Made by a program: the position numbers and the translations under genes. DNA of 64,000 bases. It comes from Rhabditophanes sp. KR3021. Lineage: Eukaryota; Nematoda; Chromadorea; Rhabditida; Alloionematidae. Shown here piece after piece: positions 21,547 to 35,483 of this stretch (within the stretch, counting starts at the first letter, position 1; each line of letters starts with the position of its first letter). The stretch spans positions 2,046,001 to 2,110,000 of the forward strand of contig CAUJLY010000003.1 of the NCBI GenBank assembly GCA_963281155.1, read 5' to 3'. The notes under the pieces were generated by a model. The model did no database searches. It was not told where the DNA came from and was given only the letters and a program-made list of their open reading frames with translations.

Positions 21547-24342
21547 AAACGTCTACCTAATTCCCTTGGCTTCTTACCTAACTTGTCTATTTAAATAAAA
21601 ATGATATATCATTACCCAATTGTGAAATTAACATTTAGCTTTCCTTAAAAAAGAGCCTTCTCAAGGCTATTTGGCAAAAAGATTTACACATACACACTAT
21701 ATACTATTAATTTCACCTTGTGCGTTGATGTTTTGACGATTAAACAAATTAAAAAAACTGTTGTGTGTGTAAATTACTTACTAATTTAGTATGAGAGGCG
21801 TTTAAATGTTTGGTGGATGCCATCATCATTTTCATTTCGAAACAAACCTTATTAATACATTAAATAACAATTAGACAAATAAATAAAAATAACCTTTAGT
21901 GTTTAAGCAAGTGGTTTAGGTCAAATCGACGTAATATTGTTGTTATTGTCAAATTGATGTATTGTTTTGTATTTTGTATTGTCAAAAACTTCTTTTAAAA
22001 AGATTACCTTCAAAAATGTGTTTGATATATTTAATGACATAACCATACAGATGAATGTATCTTTTGTTAAATGATACATTTTTACCACAGAATATATCTT
22101 TACATCTCCCTATTTATCTTCTATACAATTTACTTTATTTTATGTGATGCTAAAGTGTGCGCGATTGCTTATTATTTTTGATTGTACAATTAAGCTTTAG
22201 CTTCTTCTTTTTTCCTTAGTACATTTCCATTAATAACAACTACAAAAATGAAGCATATTTTAGATCATACTATAATTCATAGCTAATCAGTTTCACAAAA
22301 AATATTTCTTTACATAGAAGGAGACAATATTAAAACCACATACTTTTAACAAACCAAAATGCACTATTAATCATCGAACAATCACACCAGCCAAACAATA
22401 TCTATTAATTATCCCCACATATTTATCTTGCCTTCCCAAAAATCGTTTCAAATTCTTTTGTTTTGCAATTAAAATTTATTAAATATTCATCATATCCACA
22501 TATTCAATCATTTATCAAAGTTTGGTGTGTGTATTGTTCTTAAATAATTTATTTTATATTATTATTCCTTTAACAACTTCCGACAAATTATTAGATATAA
22601 TGATAGTGATATTTAATGAATTTTGTATAACATCTATTTGTGTTTAGTATATTGTTTCCAAATGTTAAAAAATGTCCGCTGAAACTGTTTTCAAAATATT
22701 TTCCTTCCACCACCCCCACCTTCAAAAGTTGTATTTGATAAAGGCGATTTTTTGGTCGTCTTTCAAGTAAATGAAGATATATTTATGTATTATTCACACA
22801 AACGATAATGATGATGAGATACTAATCATGGTTTTAATTTTTTAGTCGTCGATGACGCCAAAATACTTTTTTCCATGCATACACATTTTAATTATTTATA
22901 TGCATGACGACAAAACATGACAACCACTGACAAAAGGTTTGATTTTGCAAGTTTCTGACTTTTGGTAACCGTAAAAACTTGATTCCGAATCTTCTAGGAG
23001 CTTGAGCTTTCGGTTAATTTATTTGTTCCCTTGATCAGAATTAAGAACGATCAAGAATGTGGTGACGAAATTGATAGCATATTACAGCGATACTACATTA
23101 GTTACTTTTAGTTTCAGTAAATGAACCTCCAATATTTACACGTCTACTTCTTCCTTTGGTTAAGAAAGCAGTTTTGTAAAATTTATTACAGGTGCAGTTA
23201 AATATTTTGAATGTGATTTATCATTATTTAATGTCTAATAGAGTTTTCAAAGAAATGTCTGTAAAATTAAAATATCCTAATAATAGTATCTTTGTTGTTT
23301 TGTCTTTTCAATAAATGAGTAATAATGGATAATTTAATAACAAAACTAATCATATTCATCATAACAATTGTAAGAATCATATTAATATTAAGAATAAAAT
23401 TGTATACAGCTTAATAATGGTACAGTAGTTAAACAATAAAAATGGATTATCTAATTAAAAAAATAAAGTCATTTTTATTGAAATTAAATCGAAGACAATA
23501 AATAAACATATATTTACATTTTTTATAAACTATTTCTTTATATACTTCTTTTTTCTACTAAATGATCGTAAATTTAAATATGATAATGTAATACCCATTC
23601 TTATATATTATTCATCTTAGACTTATTCTCTTATCTTTTAAAATAAAAAGATTGCCTTTGCATTAATACAAGAACTGGCTGTAGAAAGAGAAAACGATAT
23701 ATCTCTAATCGGCGCACGTTTGCCTTTAGTATTGTGATAAACATATGTATTAAACACCTAACAGTCTTCAAATCTTTATATATTGACGATATAGATGATC
23801 TACCAGTGATATATCTGATTTGATTATAAATTATTAGGGATATGTAATTTTTGTGGTTGTCTTTTTCAAATGTTTCAATGTATCCTTATTACGTGACAGA
23901 GAAAAATAATCGTCATTAAAGTGTTTTGTATTTTTGTTTTTCCTTTTTATTTACCTAAACCACACCAATCTTTTTTAATCATTTTAATTAGCCACAACCA
24001 ACTTTCCTTCAATAATTTGTGTAGACCACAACAAACTTTCTTGTTACTAATTTGTAAATAACACAACCAAATGTTTATCAATCACAACTTTTTTAGTAAT
24101 AATCTGTATAAACCACAACTTTACTATAAATAACTTGTATAAACCACAACTGTTTATTATTAATAATACGTATATATCGAGTGCTTTTAGACGACATTAT
24201 ACAGTTACTCATTGATAGTTTTAAGTGATCAAAACAGTCATATTGCAATCTGGCAACTTAAATCTGGCAAACTGGCTTCTTTACGAGTTTGGTCAGGCTA
24301 CATCATTCACCAACCTGCAGACATCATCCATTATTAAGTTTA
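21547..24342. other. Long non-coding interval upstream of DUOXA
   Basis: About 2.8 kb of AT-rich sequence with no supported gene: the mesh 3' UTR at the left and the putative DUOXA promoter at the right. The right end has a degenerate ACCACAAC-containing repeat (23955-24150). Confidence 0.6.
23955..24150. promoter_or_regulatory. Cluster of RUNX-type RACCACA sites in a degenerate repeat
   Basis: Four matches to the RUNX core PuACCPuCA on the plus strand: 23958-23964, 24024-24030, 24111-24117 and 24142-24148. They lie in a loosely repeated 30-45 bp unit (CACAAC, then an AT-rich spacer with TTGTATAAA) about 200-390 bp before the DUOXA start. Function is inferred only. Confidence 0.35.
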
Positions 24343-25925
24343 ATGCAAATCGGATGGTTTGATGCGTTCCGTGAAAATGGAGAACCAACTTGGTTCGGGG
24401 AAAGTCGGTCTCGAGTATCCCTGGACTTGACAATCACAGCCATCATCCTCATCTACGCAACAATCGTCTTTGTCTATCTCATAATCCTTCCAGGAGTACG
24501 AAAAAGAAAGTTAATATCTACATTAGCTTTTTTATTGACTATTACTGTTGGTGGCGTTCTTTCGGGTGAGTAGTAATCAAAAGTAACACATTCTTTATTC
24601 AGATTATTATACTTAATCTTCCAATAAATATGTACATGTTTAAAAAGCTTTTGCCTTTTTTTGGTCATCATTATATTTTTATATTTCCAGTTTCCATTTG
24701 TCATCCTGGATGGCACCAAGGTCGTGTTCGAATACTTTCCAGTTACAAGGCTTTTTCTCCAGACAAGTTAAATGCGATTTTAGGTGTGCAAATCGGGTTG
24801 AGGCATGTCAATATATCGTTGTCACAACCTTTGGCTCGAGATTTGATGGAAAATGAAAGTCTGACAGGAAATGAATTTTTGATGAATGAAAGGTTTCAAT
24901 TCGATGAAGTTTTGACATTGGAAAAGGAATTATTGTTTGCAACACAGAAAGGATTGCCCTATCCTATCCTGAAAGTTGTTGAATACTTGAGTGCTTCCGG
25001 TGGAGGGTTTGCTTGGGGCCGAGAATACAGGCTGAGTGGTAAGTGAAATTAAAATTAGTTCTGAATTAATTCACCTTTAGGATATTATTCTGAATTTTGT
25101 TTGTACGTGGCTCTCGCATTAACACTTATTCAAGGAGTATTTATGTGCTTGGTACCTCATCATACATTCTTCATTTCAACTTTGGTTGGATTGACAACTT
25201 TATCAGCTGATTTAATATACGCCTGGAACACTCCCAAATCAATTGTCATCCGATTTGAAGGCCCAAACAAAACTGTCTCCAATTTAATGTTTTATCTAAG
25301 CACCTGTTTCTACTCCACTTTACTAGCAGGTTTAAAAAACTGCCCAATTTACAGTTCTAATTTTTATCTTTTAGGAACTGGAAGTTTAATTTTTGGCATA
25401 ATAGGTTGGGTGATGCAAACATACTACGGCTACGAATTCCGAACCTTCTTCACAGCTAAATTAGATGATTATTGTGGCAGAGTGGGGGAAGCAAGATCTG
25501 TTCGCCAAAGAGTATGGTTTTGCAAAAGACATTTCAATAATCAAAAAGACCAAATTAACAATTCAAAGGTTAGAGCTTGTTCAGGTAGCGAAAACACCAA
25601 TTCTACAACCTCAACACGAACCTGCTCATACAAAGAACCTTCAAATAATGTTCATTCTAGAAAAAACGCTTCTAATAATATTAATTCACCGCCAATTAAT
25701 CATGCTTTGGTAGATTGTAATGTGGTAAATGAAGATCAACATTCGTTTAACTTTAGCAATAAACAACAACCAAATGGTCACATTATCGAAGTTAGTTTGG
25801 AAGGAATATTTCCAGAATGCTTGACTAGAGTTCATATTCCTGATGAAATAGATTTACCGCAAATACCCACTTCAGCATCATCTATCGGCAATTGGAGGAA
25901 AAGTTCATTATGGACACTTTCTTAA
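24343..25925 (+). CDS. doxa-1: Dual oxidase maturation factor (DUOXA)
   Basis: Three exons (24343-24565, 24691-25038, 25081-25925) give about 471 residues. The first helix (about 29-51) ends in ILPGVRKR, the DUOXA signature; then come HPGW, SYKAFSPDKLNAILGVQIGL with an N-glycosylation site (NIS), EKGLPYP-like KGLPYPILKV, and YRLSG before the next helix. Three more membrane segments follow. All match vertebrate DUOXA1/2 in order. DUOXA escorts the NADPH oxidase DUOX out of the ER; in C. elegans DOXA-1 works with BLI-3 in peroxide production for cuticle tyrosine cross-linking and defence. The last about 150 residues (Asn/Ser-rich) have no counterpart in the 343-residue human protein and look disordered. 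Confidence 0.93.
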
Positions 25926-27949
25926 ATAATATAACATTATTAGGAACAAAATAATGTAAAACCATTACAGATCATTGCAGATCATTATAGACCCTTTCTT
26001 GAAACAACAGAAGATCATTTAATCCCGGTTCAAGGAATTTACTGGTTTCCTTCATTAACATCAAACATATCATTTCTTGCCTATTTGTAAATATTCGTTT
26101 GCCACACATATTGTTAAACTTGGTCTCAATCCCGCTCAAAGGTTTTTTGTTTTAAAATTGTAAATTAAGTATATAAATAAATTAAAATAGATTTGAATTG
26201 TCTTTTTTAACCCCAAAAACATATCAAATTCCACCCCGAATTGACACCCGAGATATCTATTGTAGGTGTTACGTGTACACACGTATTGTTCGAAATCATA
26301 ACAGTATCACATTTTGAAAAGTGTAATTTGACCAAAAAATTGTTCATAATTTTAATTGAATTCAGGTAATATAGCATTACCCTACTCGACATTTTAATTT
26401 TCTAAGGAACTTGTTCAAAAAAAGGCCGCTGTTTTGAAATGAATTGGTGCGGTAGTAATGATCTGAACTGTCCACACCCAATTGAAATACATATTCACCA
26501 CCATTGAAATATTTCCCACCGTTGTGACAACATTTGAATGCATCAATTGACCCTATCAATGGAGATTATTGTTGATTTGGAAGCTATACTGGCCTAGGTA
26601 TTACTTTTTCCTTTGGCACATCTGTTGTAATTACTTGTCAAATAGATGGTATTATTTAAACAGAATTAACGCCATCTTATCACCTTTTAAAGTAGTGGTC
26701 CCTACTTATTAACCATCCCCGATCAAATAGTAACTTCATTAAATAATCATTTCATCACACTTACTTAAGTTCATTTAAGGTTTGTGTTAAAAAGGAAGTG
26801 GGATATGATAGGTCTTGGTAAGTGATTTGGGGTATTTGTTTTTGGTTTGTAAGTTTAGTCTCTATCTTTGACCATATGAATTAGATTAATCAGAAGTTCA
26901 AATAAGGGCCTCTCAAAGAAAGAGGTAATATTTAGGATGTTGTTTTGGTGGTTATATTATTAATACATATTGTTACTTTTATGCGTCTAGAGTTGCGGCA
27001 TTTTATATCTATCATTAAACTTTTGTATGTAGGTTACTATTCAATTGTTCGAGATTGTAAATTCAAGTCACCTACTTACAATTAAGTATCAAAAAATAAT
27101 ATTAATTAAACCTGAACACAATTATGTCTTTTCTTTTATATTGTAAATATTAGTTAATTTGTAAGTAATTTATCCACTATTTCTTAATTATTTAAAGAAC
27201 ACACACTATTACACTGATGTGAATAAAAAGTTTATCTATTTATTTTAATTCCCTCTTTAGAGGTAGTGTCGAGAAAAGTGACAAAAATACGAATCGGTCA
27301 GATGGGGACAAATAGGCTGGCTGTTTGTAAATTGAAAAATCATATTTTTGTACAAACCTGCTGCTAACACACATCTAACCATCTTACCTAATTTTGTGTT
27401 GATTTTTTAACAATCAAAGGGTACACTTAAAGACCTGTGAAATAATTGGTTATTAAGAGAGAAAAATGGACATAAGAAGTGTCCGTCCGGTTGTAGTTTT
27501 GATGGATAGGCCATTTTTTGCTCAGTCTTTTTCTCCATCTTGTGTCCTAAGATTAATATGAACGATGCGATGGTTTAATTTTTCCCAATCAACAATAAAT
27601 CACAATACGTCCATTGTTTAATTTTTTTTATTAATATCAGATTAAACTTTCCTTTTTAATCTTAACCCGATTGAACCATTCCTTTTTTGCAAGAATATTT
27701 GATAATTTGAGGTGAGCCTTATCAATATCATCTCTATGTACAATATTTTATGTAAAAAATATTTTTAAACCAATTTTCTTCTCTAATTGTACAACTACAA
27801 CTTTTTAAAATCCGATTACATTTGTTACTCTTTTTGCTCCCTCCTAGTCCTGACGAATCAAGTTTTCATTTACATTAATTTTAGATTCCTTCTGATTTGA
27901 AACGCACCCAAATGCTTATTATTAATATATTTTTGAACTTACAATATAT
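25926..27949. other. Non-coding interval
   Basis: About 2 kb between DUOXA and the PTR gene. I see the DUOXA 3' UTR (AATAAA near 26176) and no coding exon. Confidence 0.6.
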
Positions 27950-30900
27950 ATGAGGATAGACTGTATTGAGAGGCGATTTGCCTCATTCTTTGCTCAGTAT
28001 TCACTTGTTGTTGTCAAGCATCCGACACCTTTTATTATCATTCCTATTGTGGCGACGATTCTGCTGGCGACTGGCTTTCGACACCACGAAAGAAGCTTTA
28101 TGAAAGACGATTTGGAGCTTTACACACCTACCAATGCACAAGCTCGCTTTGAATTAAAAGAGCTGGATTCTTTATTTAGAATAGATGATGACGATCCTTT
28201 TTACGCTACCAGAAGATACGACAACAAAAGAGCTGGGTATATTATTGTGACAGGAGATCAAGAAGATTCGGATATTCTGAACCCATTAGTCATGCAAGCA
28301 AGTATGCAGCTTTGGAGTTTAGTTCAAAGTTTAACTATTGAAGAAGCTAATTCGCTCAAGAGATTTAGCTATCCTAGTATTTGTGTTAAATTTCCAATGC
28401 CAGATGAATTTGGAAGCGCTATTTCGCATTTCATCAATCCCAATGTCACAAGGTAAGTGATTTGATAAGGTATTTAGTTTATTTTTTAGTCCTGAAACAA
28501 TTTGCGTGTCAAATCCCTTAGTCGAAGCATTTAAGTATTTTCTGTTATCAGACCAATTATTCGCAAACAGAACTTTTGAAGACTTTTCACTAGATAAAAT
28601 AGGCGACTCAATTTCGCTAGATGCAATAGGAATGACTCATCTGCTGGGTGGAATAGACTACGATAAGCAAAAAAGAATTGCCGGTGCCAAAGCTATTTTA
28701 CTACCCTATGCATTAAGACACAGCACACCCGAGGAAGATTCTCTGGCCCAAAAGTGGGAGCTCAAACTAGCTGATTTTTTAGAAGATTACAACTCTTCGG
28801 TCATCAAAACATCGTGGTGGACGTATGAGACATTGTCTTCTGAGTCAGCACGAGACAAAGACCAGTTGATAGCTATGCTAGCTCCCTGTTTTTTTGTAGT
28901 AACGGCTTATACGGTCTTAAGTTGTTGTATGATGTCGTGGGTTAGATCTAGACCCTGGTTGGCCCTAGGTGGGGTCATTTCAGCTGCAATGGCAATTGTT
29001 TCCGGAGTTGGAATGTTGCTTTTGTGCGGTTACTCAATGACTAGTGTCGCCTATTCGATGCCGTTTATTGTTTTTTGTAAGTTTAGGTTGATTGTCCACG
29101 TAAATCAAATATAAACATCATACTTTTGACACTCAGTGACGTATTCAAATATTGCTGTTTGTGCGAGTAATTTTCGGGTGTCATCAATCACTCAAATTTT
29201 ATAACTTTTTTACACACAAAATTGATACAATTCTCTTAGTAAGTGACCACACTATCTCTTTAGCTTTATTGGTATATGAATTTCGAAAATTTATTAAGAG
29301 GAAGTGAAATGACGGAGTGTCAATTAACTTCTTTTTGACTGCTTTACGATGGCTAAATAATTTGAATATCCTGACAAGTTGTCCCTAATTCACATAATTG
29401 CATCTAAATACATACAATCGGTGTTACAATTGTGTATTAAATTTGGATCTTTTTTATCCAACATTTTCAAAAAAGTAGACAATCGCTATTTAAATGGTAT
29501 CAAATTGAGATCGTTACAAATATTCTCAAGATTTACCCACATACGTGAAAGTTAAGTTTGACGTGGGAATATTTTGATAGATTGTCTCTTGAACGAGAGC
29601 TATTAAAAGATGGGTCTTGATTATTGTTGTATTGTGGTTATTTGGTTTTAAGTGTCCAATTAACATATGATGTTGTTGATCAAACTTGTAAATAAGTTGT
29701 TGTATCATTTGGGATTGGTATGTGGGATTATTATGAAACTGTATAGGAGCTTATTTAGTCGTGGAAAGTTATCCGACCACTGCAAGTTAATTAATATTTG
29801 CTACGGAAGATTATACATCGCAACAATAATAAGTAATGATTAGTGATTATATAACAATAAGTAATAATTAGTGATTATATAACGATAAGTAATAATTAGT
29901 GATTATTAAAGCAATACGGAGTCTCCATTAATATAATAATTTAGAGATTATTGAAGCGATGGTTTTTGATTATTATTGCAGTATTTGAAGACCAGTTTAA
30001 GTTATTAAAAATTAAATTGTTTAGTTGCTTAAGTATCTAAAATTATATTTTTTTCAGCCGTCGGAGTAGATAATATTTTTATATTATTGTCAGCATGGAG
30101 AGCAACAAACTACGACCACACCTTAGAACAACGAATTTCAGAAACTTTTTCGGAAGCAGCAGTCTCAATTACAGTTACATCATTGACAGACTTTATTTCA
30201 TTCAGTGTGGGTTGTTTGACACCTTTTCCATCCGTTCAAATGTTTTGTGTTTATGCAGTAGCTGCAGTCTTATTCACATACATTTATCAGATGACTTTTT
30301 TCGCAGGTAATCATAATTCGTATTAATATTAACTTAATTTTAATTTTAGGTAAGCAAAGAATAGTCCCAATAATGTATACAAGATAACTGCCTAATATTA
30401 GCCATATAAATAATAATATTAACTTTATTTAACTTAATGAGAGTCCCTTTACAGTTAATAATATGTGATGATGATAAATATAGCTCGTAAGCTCACAAAA
30501 GAATATAAGGAAGTTGTGATGATATGTTTAGCATATTTGATTATAATGGTTGATAACTGACATCTTTTTTATTGCTTCACTTCTTATTACCGGGGCATTT
30601 TGAACAAGATTACTGATTTTGCTAGAACGTTCTTGACTTCCGATAGTTGATAGTTGCCAAAATGTCAACTTAAATGAGATATAAAACACCGTTATAAGTG
30701 AGACAAATTTGAATGTTAAAAAGAGTACCAATTATTGTCTTTCTAAAACACAATTAGATTGAAATTTTAAACTATTAATCATGACTTCTTAACATTAATC
30801 AACTTTTTTTCGCAGGAATTATGGTGTTAACATGTAAACGAGAAATGGATAGAAGAAATTGTCTGACATTCTTAAAAATATCCAAAACAACAAAACAAAT

Positions 30901-32741
30901 CAAACAACAAAAAGGTGTTAAAGCTAAAGAATTAGGTAAATGAAGTGTTCCAACGCAAATTTAATCCCCTTTTTAGAAGCAAATTCAACTAATCCACGGT
31001 TTGTTGATTACAATGGAAATAGTTATGACATAACCACATCATCTAACAGTACTAGTTTAACGGAATCTGCATCATTTGCTAAAGCATTTAGGAAAAATCA
31101 TCCATTATCAAGATTTTTCAGAACAACTTATTGCGATATATTGTTGCATCCACTGATGAAAACCGTTGTTCTCATTCTTTTCGTTTGTTATTTGGGAATT
31201 GCGATGTATGGTTGTTTGAATATAAAAATGGGCCTTGAGCCGACTGATTTGTTGCCGGAGCATTCACATGGCAGAAGAACTTTGAGAATGACAGAAAAGT
31301 ATTTTGGAGATTATGGTTCTTTTCTCCATGTTTGGATGTTCAATCTCAGCCATGTTGATTTAGGTCATCGAAAGTTGTGGAATGTTTTAGAAAAAGAAGT
31401 TGAATTGTACGAACACACAGATTTTACTGGAAAAAGTGATTCTTGGGTGCATCACTTTCTTGATTTTGTGAAGAAGTCTGGGTTGCTGATAACGGAAGAC
31501 AATTTTGTTTATTTGTTAAAGAACGTCTTCCTAAGTCAGCCTACCTTTGCTAAATATATGAAGGATGTTAAGTTTGATCCAAGTGGCCAATATTTAGACG
31601 CTTCGAGGGTTCCCGTTCATCTCAGATATGTTGGAACTGGAAACCAGTCCAAAGCCATGTATTTGTTTCGGAGCCTTTCACAAACTTCCGAATTTCCATC
31701 CGGTGTTTATGCGGATTTTTTCCAATTTGCTGAACAATATAATGCCGTCTTGCCAGGAACTCTGTCATCAATTGCGATGGCTGGGGTTTCTGTCATTTTC
31801 GTTTCTTTAATTTTTATACCAGTTCCGATTGCTTCTCTTTGGGTTTGCTTCTGCATCATCTCAATTAATGTTGGTATACTTGGATTTATGACTTTCTGGT
31901 CTGTCAGTCTTGATTTCATCTCGATGGTCACCATTGTTATGTCGATTGGGTTTTGCGTTGATTTTGCAGCTCATCTAGCATACAATTTTGCTAAGGGCAC
32001 CAATTTAACTGCCAAAAATAGAGTACGGAATGCTTTGTATGCTGTTGGAACACCAATCTTACAAAGTGCTTCTTCAACAATTTTGGGTATTTCTTTTATG
32101 GTTTTCAGGTATAGTTAATCGTATTTTAAAATTCATTTATTAACTTTGCTTTAGAAACGAGGGCGGAAGCATTGTTATGACTGAAAGTTATATTTTTAGA
32201 TCATTCTTCAAAACAATAGTTTTGGTGATTGTTCTAGGAGCAATCCATGGCTTAGTAGTTTTGCCTGTTTTATTCACTGTTTTCCACTGTGAAACAATTA
32301 AAACCAATGAAAGTGTGTCCGACGAAACTCTAAGTACAGCGACAAGAGATGATATTTGTTCTCCCAATGCAAACTATAATGATCAGTAAGTTCACAATTT
32401 TAAATGTTTTTAATACTAAATTCAGGACAACCCATCGAATACCACGAATTCCTTTTCCGGAAAAATATCCGCCATTTTATATATCTCAACATGTGCCAAA
32501 TAACAACATGAACGACTTAAATCATTATCATACAACATCATACCCATTATCACCTCCCTCAGCACCCCATTTCTTTTACAAAGATCCGACTCCTTACCCG
32601 ACAACCAACAGATTGAGCTTTTACCAAGTTCCTGACACTTCATTATATCGCTCCAACGCAAACATCAACCAAATAGATTACGAAGATGATGATGAGGAAA
32701 ATAATAACATTTATATGAATCCAACAATGGGCAATAATTAA
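27950..32741 (+). CDS. Patched-related (PTR) membrane protein with sterol-sensing domain
   Basis: Seven exons (27950-28452, 28490-29076, 30058-30306, 30816-30935, 30977-32108, 32155-32385, 32426-32741) join in frame to about 1045 residues. The RND-type layout is visible: TM1 near 26-46, a large luminal loop, a five-helix sterol-sensing block with GVDNIFILLSAW (exon 3), a second half with TM7 and a loop (GLEPTDLLPEHS), and the closing helices with VMSIGFCVDFAAHLAYNF, VGTPILQSASSTILG and GAIHGLVVLPVLFTVF. Acidic residues of the RND GxxxD motif are present in both halves, so transport activity is plausible. The PTR family is expanded in nematodes and needed for moulting and epithelial trafficking. 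The last about 120 residues are a Pro/Tyr/Asn-rich tail. Intron 3 (981 bp) carries a short tandem repeat. I cannot tell which ptr it is. Confidence 0.92.
29823..29911. repeat. Three 28-31 bp tandem units in PTR intron
   Basis: Three near-identical units built around AATAAGTAATAATTAGTGAT followed by TATATAA. They contain repeated AATTAG/TAAT cores. Intronic and non-coding. Confidence 0.75.
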
Positions 32742-33578
32742 TTAGAATGTACTGCCGCGATATTCAAGCCAAACAAACGAACTTTCAAATACGGTTAATG
32801 TATGATTTATGATAATTAAACATTTATTATAACACTTTAATAAACATCTATTCTAATATTTTCTTTCAAATTATTATACAAAACATGGTCTACACTTGAA
32901 ACGTTGCACAAGATGTGATACAAAGTTACTTAAAGTTGTGTTAATTTGTTGCTTTCTTAGATACCAGATCAAACCTAAAGTAAAAATATTAAAAATGCAG
33001 CTGGACTATATATGCCCTTGGACTGACAAACTCATGTCCAAAGCAAGTTGTAATAAAGCGCTCTGTAAAGGTTGATTCTAGACAACCTACCAGAAAAGGT
33101 TGAAATGAAGAGTCTTTATTTTATGAATGAAAGTGCACATGTCATGTCAATCGAAGTGGCAAAAGGTTTATAATTCATCCAAATCATAAATAAATATGTT
33201 GATAAATATATATAATGTTACAACTCTTCGATTACGAATTAATCAAAATGGCGACTTGTGTGCTTGAAACTAAATGAATACCATGTCTAATATATGTATA
33301 TTATATATTGTATTCTAATCTTAATGTACTTATTTATGATTAATAGAACAAAGTAGACTACCCTTGGTTTTGTTATTATGTCGGTGGATGTTCTTAAGGA
33401 AGTAAGCGTTTCTCTTCGAGAGATACGGGACAAAAAGAAAGAATAGAATACATTTTTAAAGAGAATTTAATTAAACAATTTTAAAGATGTAAAAAAATAG
33501 AATTATGAATCTATTATTTGAGTTCAAATTGAAACCAATTATTAGATAATAAACATTTATAAAAGATGTAATGAAATC
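32742..33578. other. Non-coding interval between convergent genes
   Basis: 3' UTRs of the PTR gene (AATAAA near 32838) and of the Tra2-like gene. No coding frame supported. Confidence 0.55.
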
Positions 33579-34640
33579 TTATTCAGAAGGTTCTTCAAAA
33601 CGTGATGATGATGTTCTTCTGGATGTTGGAACAAATTCTCTTTTAACATAACCACTTTTTCTTTGACCTCTTCTGTTAATTGATCCTCCGTGATTATTAC
33701 TCCTATAGTCTCCACGACGTATCCAACTTCTGGGCTCTCTTGATCTGGTTTCAGGAGAATAACGAATTGGCGAGATGGAAGTAGTTCTATCGCGACGTTT
33801 TTGGGGTTCTTCTCTCGTAAATTCCTTTTTGACAGTAGACCGATTATTTCTAGGATTGTAAGTTGGATCGTAATCTTGGTCTTGATAACCAACAAATGGT
33901 CTACCAGTATTGTAATGAGGTCCGCGGATATCTCTTAAATTATGAACAAAATCAGGAGGAGGATAATTAAATACACTCTGATTTGCATAAGGTTGCATTC
34001 CATATGTATGACGTGGTCCTCGAAATTGTTGCTGTTGAGCTAAGAAATCCGTCTGATAATTTGAAATCACTCTTGGGTCATAAACGTATTTGGGGAGGTG
34101 AGACAAATTTTGAGTTGGAACGTACGGTTTCGGAGTATGTGAATGCCCGGCAGGGGTTGTTGAAAAATCGACTTTAATATTTCTTCCGTTTAACTCAGAA
34201 CCTTGCAAATTCAACTTTGCGTTTACCGCGTCATCTGTCTCTTCAAAAGTAACAAACCCAAACCCCCTGCTAACTCCTGTCATCACGTACTTCATAATTA
34301 CAACTCGCGCAATCGCCCCAAATTCTCCAAACACTTTTTGAAGGTCATTCTCACAAGTTTCTGGAGACATTCCAAACACAGATAAGCATTTTGTAGGATT
34401 AACCTTTATTGGCTCCACAACTTTGCCAGTGTCAACACGTTTAGCTGCCGGAGACCGGCTTCTTGTGCGTGAGCGGTTTCTAATACTTGATGCATTAGAA
34501 ATATCTTTTGATGTCCATTACACTAAAACAATTTAAAGTCTTTTTTGCATCTAAGTTTACCTTTTTTCATCTTCAACAGACCAACTTTCGGAAGAATCCG
34601 TAGTTTCGTCTGTTTCTTCACCGTTTCTTGTACGCTTCAT
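33579..34640 (-). CDS. Tra2-like RRM protein, first copy
   Basis: Two exons (34561-34640 and 33579-34479) give about 326 residues. The 81-bp intron uses a TATTAG acceptor; an upstream TTTTAG acceptor would run into a stop. A short RS stretch (RNRSRTRSRSP, about 27-37) precedes one RRM (about 57-135) with CLSVFGM as RNP2 and RGFGFVTF as RNP1. The RRM is followed by GHSHTPKP, resembling the HTPTPG linker of Transformer-2. The C-terminal 180 residues are Tyr/Pro/Gln-rich, then Arg-rich, not a classical RS repeat. Tra2 proteins bind GAA-rich exonic enhancers and promote exon inclusion. It is diverged from the second copy at 58510, so the two probably have different targets. Assignment as Tra2 rests on the RRM and linker. 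Confidence 0.85.
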
Positions 34641-35179
34641 ACTTTACCACCAATTTATTAACTAAAATTAAAGAACAATCATAAAAACGGAAAATAATTA
34701 GAACGAAAAGAGCATAATTAATTAGATATTATAAAGTGTCATTAAAAGAGCGTCATACTTTTTAAATTGGAATATAGTAACGCTGTTTCTTAAAGCGAAA
34801 TACAAGAGTGGAATAGCGCTATTTGCATCAAACTACGCCATTAAGTTTTTAATTAATTGGTTAGCTTTCTTAATAGTATCTGCTTCGATTCGATTCTTCT
34901 AGAATTAACATTGACTCAAAAAATAGAGTACATTAATGTCATAATGTCCTTTGAACAATTTGTGGGTAAAAGGAAAAAATATATCCATTTTTAGTCAATC
35001 AATTTCAACTTTTTCAATTTTGCCAATGTCTTATTTCATTCAAAGTGTCATTCTTTCAAGTCAATTTTAGTGGGAAAACTACAAGACTTAAAATTAATAA
35101 TCACTTGTACAGTGTGAAATTATTTTAATGATCTTTATTTTACTTTTCAATAAACTTAAATTCTAATGTTTGCTTTTAT

Positions 35180-35380
35180 TTAAATTTCATCTTTACCGGT
35201 ACAATGTGCTATATTGTTAGTACAAAGGAGAGGGTGACCCGAAACAACTACCGTCAGGTAATTCAACAAACGTGTTTTATTGGCTCTAAAAAATGGTAAA
35301 AGTCGACCATAGCGTGTGACATTATGCTTCAATGCATGCAAATTATGTGATAAGAATACAAACGATGCAAATTGTGACAT
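35180..35380 (-). CDS. Possible small protein of 66 residues
   Basis: A complete ATG-to-TAA frame, MSQFASFVFLSHNLHALKHN to the end, with an AATAAA overlapping the region just after the stop (reading TTTAAATAAAAG on the minus strand). The ATG is 104 bp from the divergent ATG at 35484, so a shared promoter is possible. The N-terminal 40 residues are basic and aromatic with leucines, which would suit a mitochondrial protein. I do not recognise it, and a chance frame is the alternative. Confidence 0.4.
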   Translation of the reverse strand: MSQFASFVFLSHNLHALKHNVTRYGRLLPFFRANKTRLLNYLTVVVSGHPLLCTNNIAHCTGKDEI

Positions 35381-35483
35381 TGGGGTAAAATATGAATAAT
35401 ATTAGATGGAAAATGTTGCATTTACAATAACACATTTAAAGTAGGTAAATTGATTCACATAAACTTTTCCTTGCTTTGCAGTC

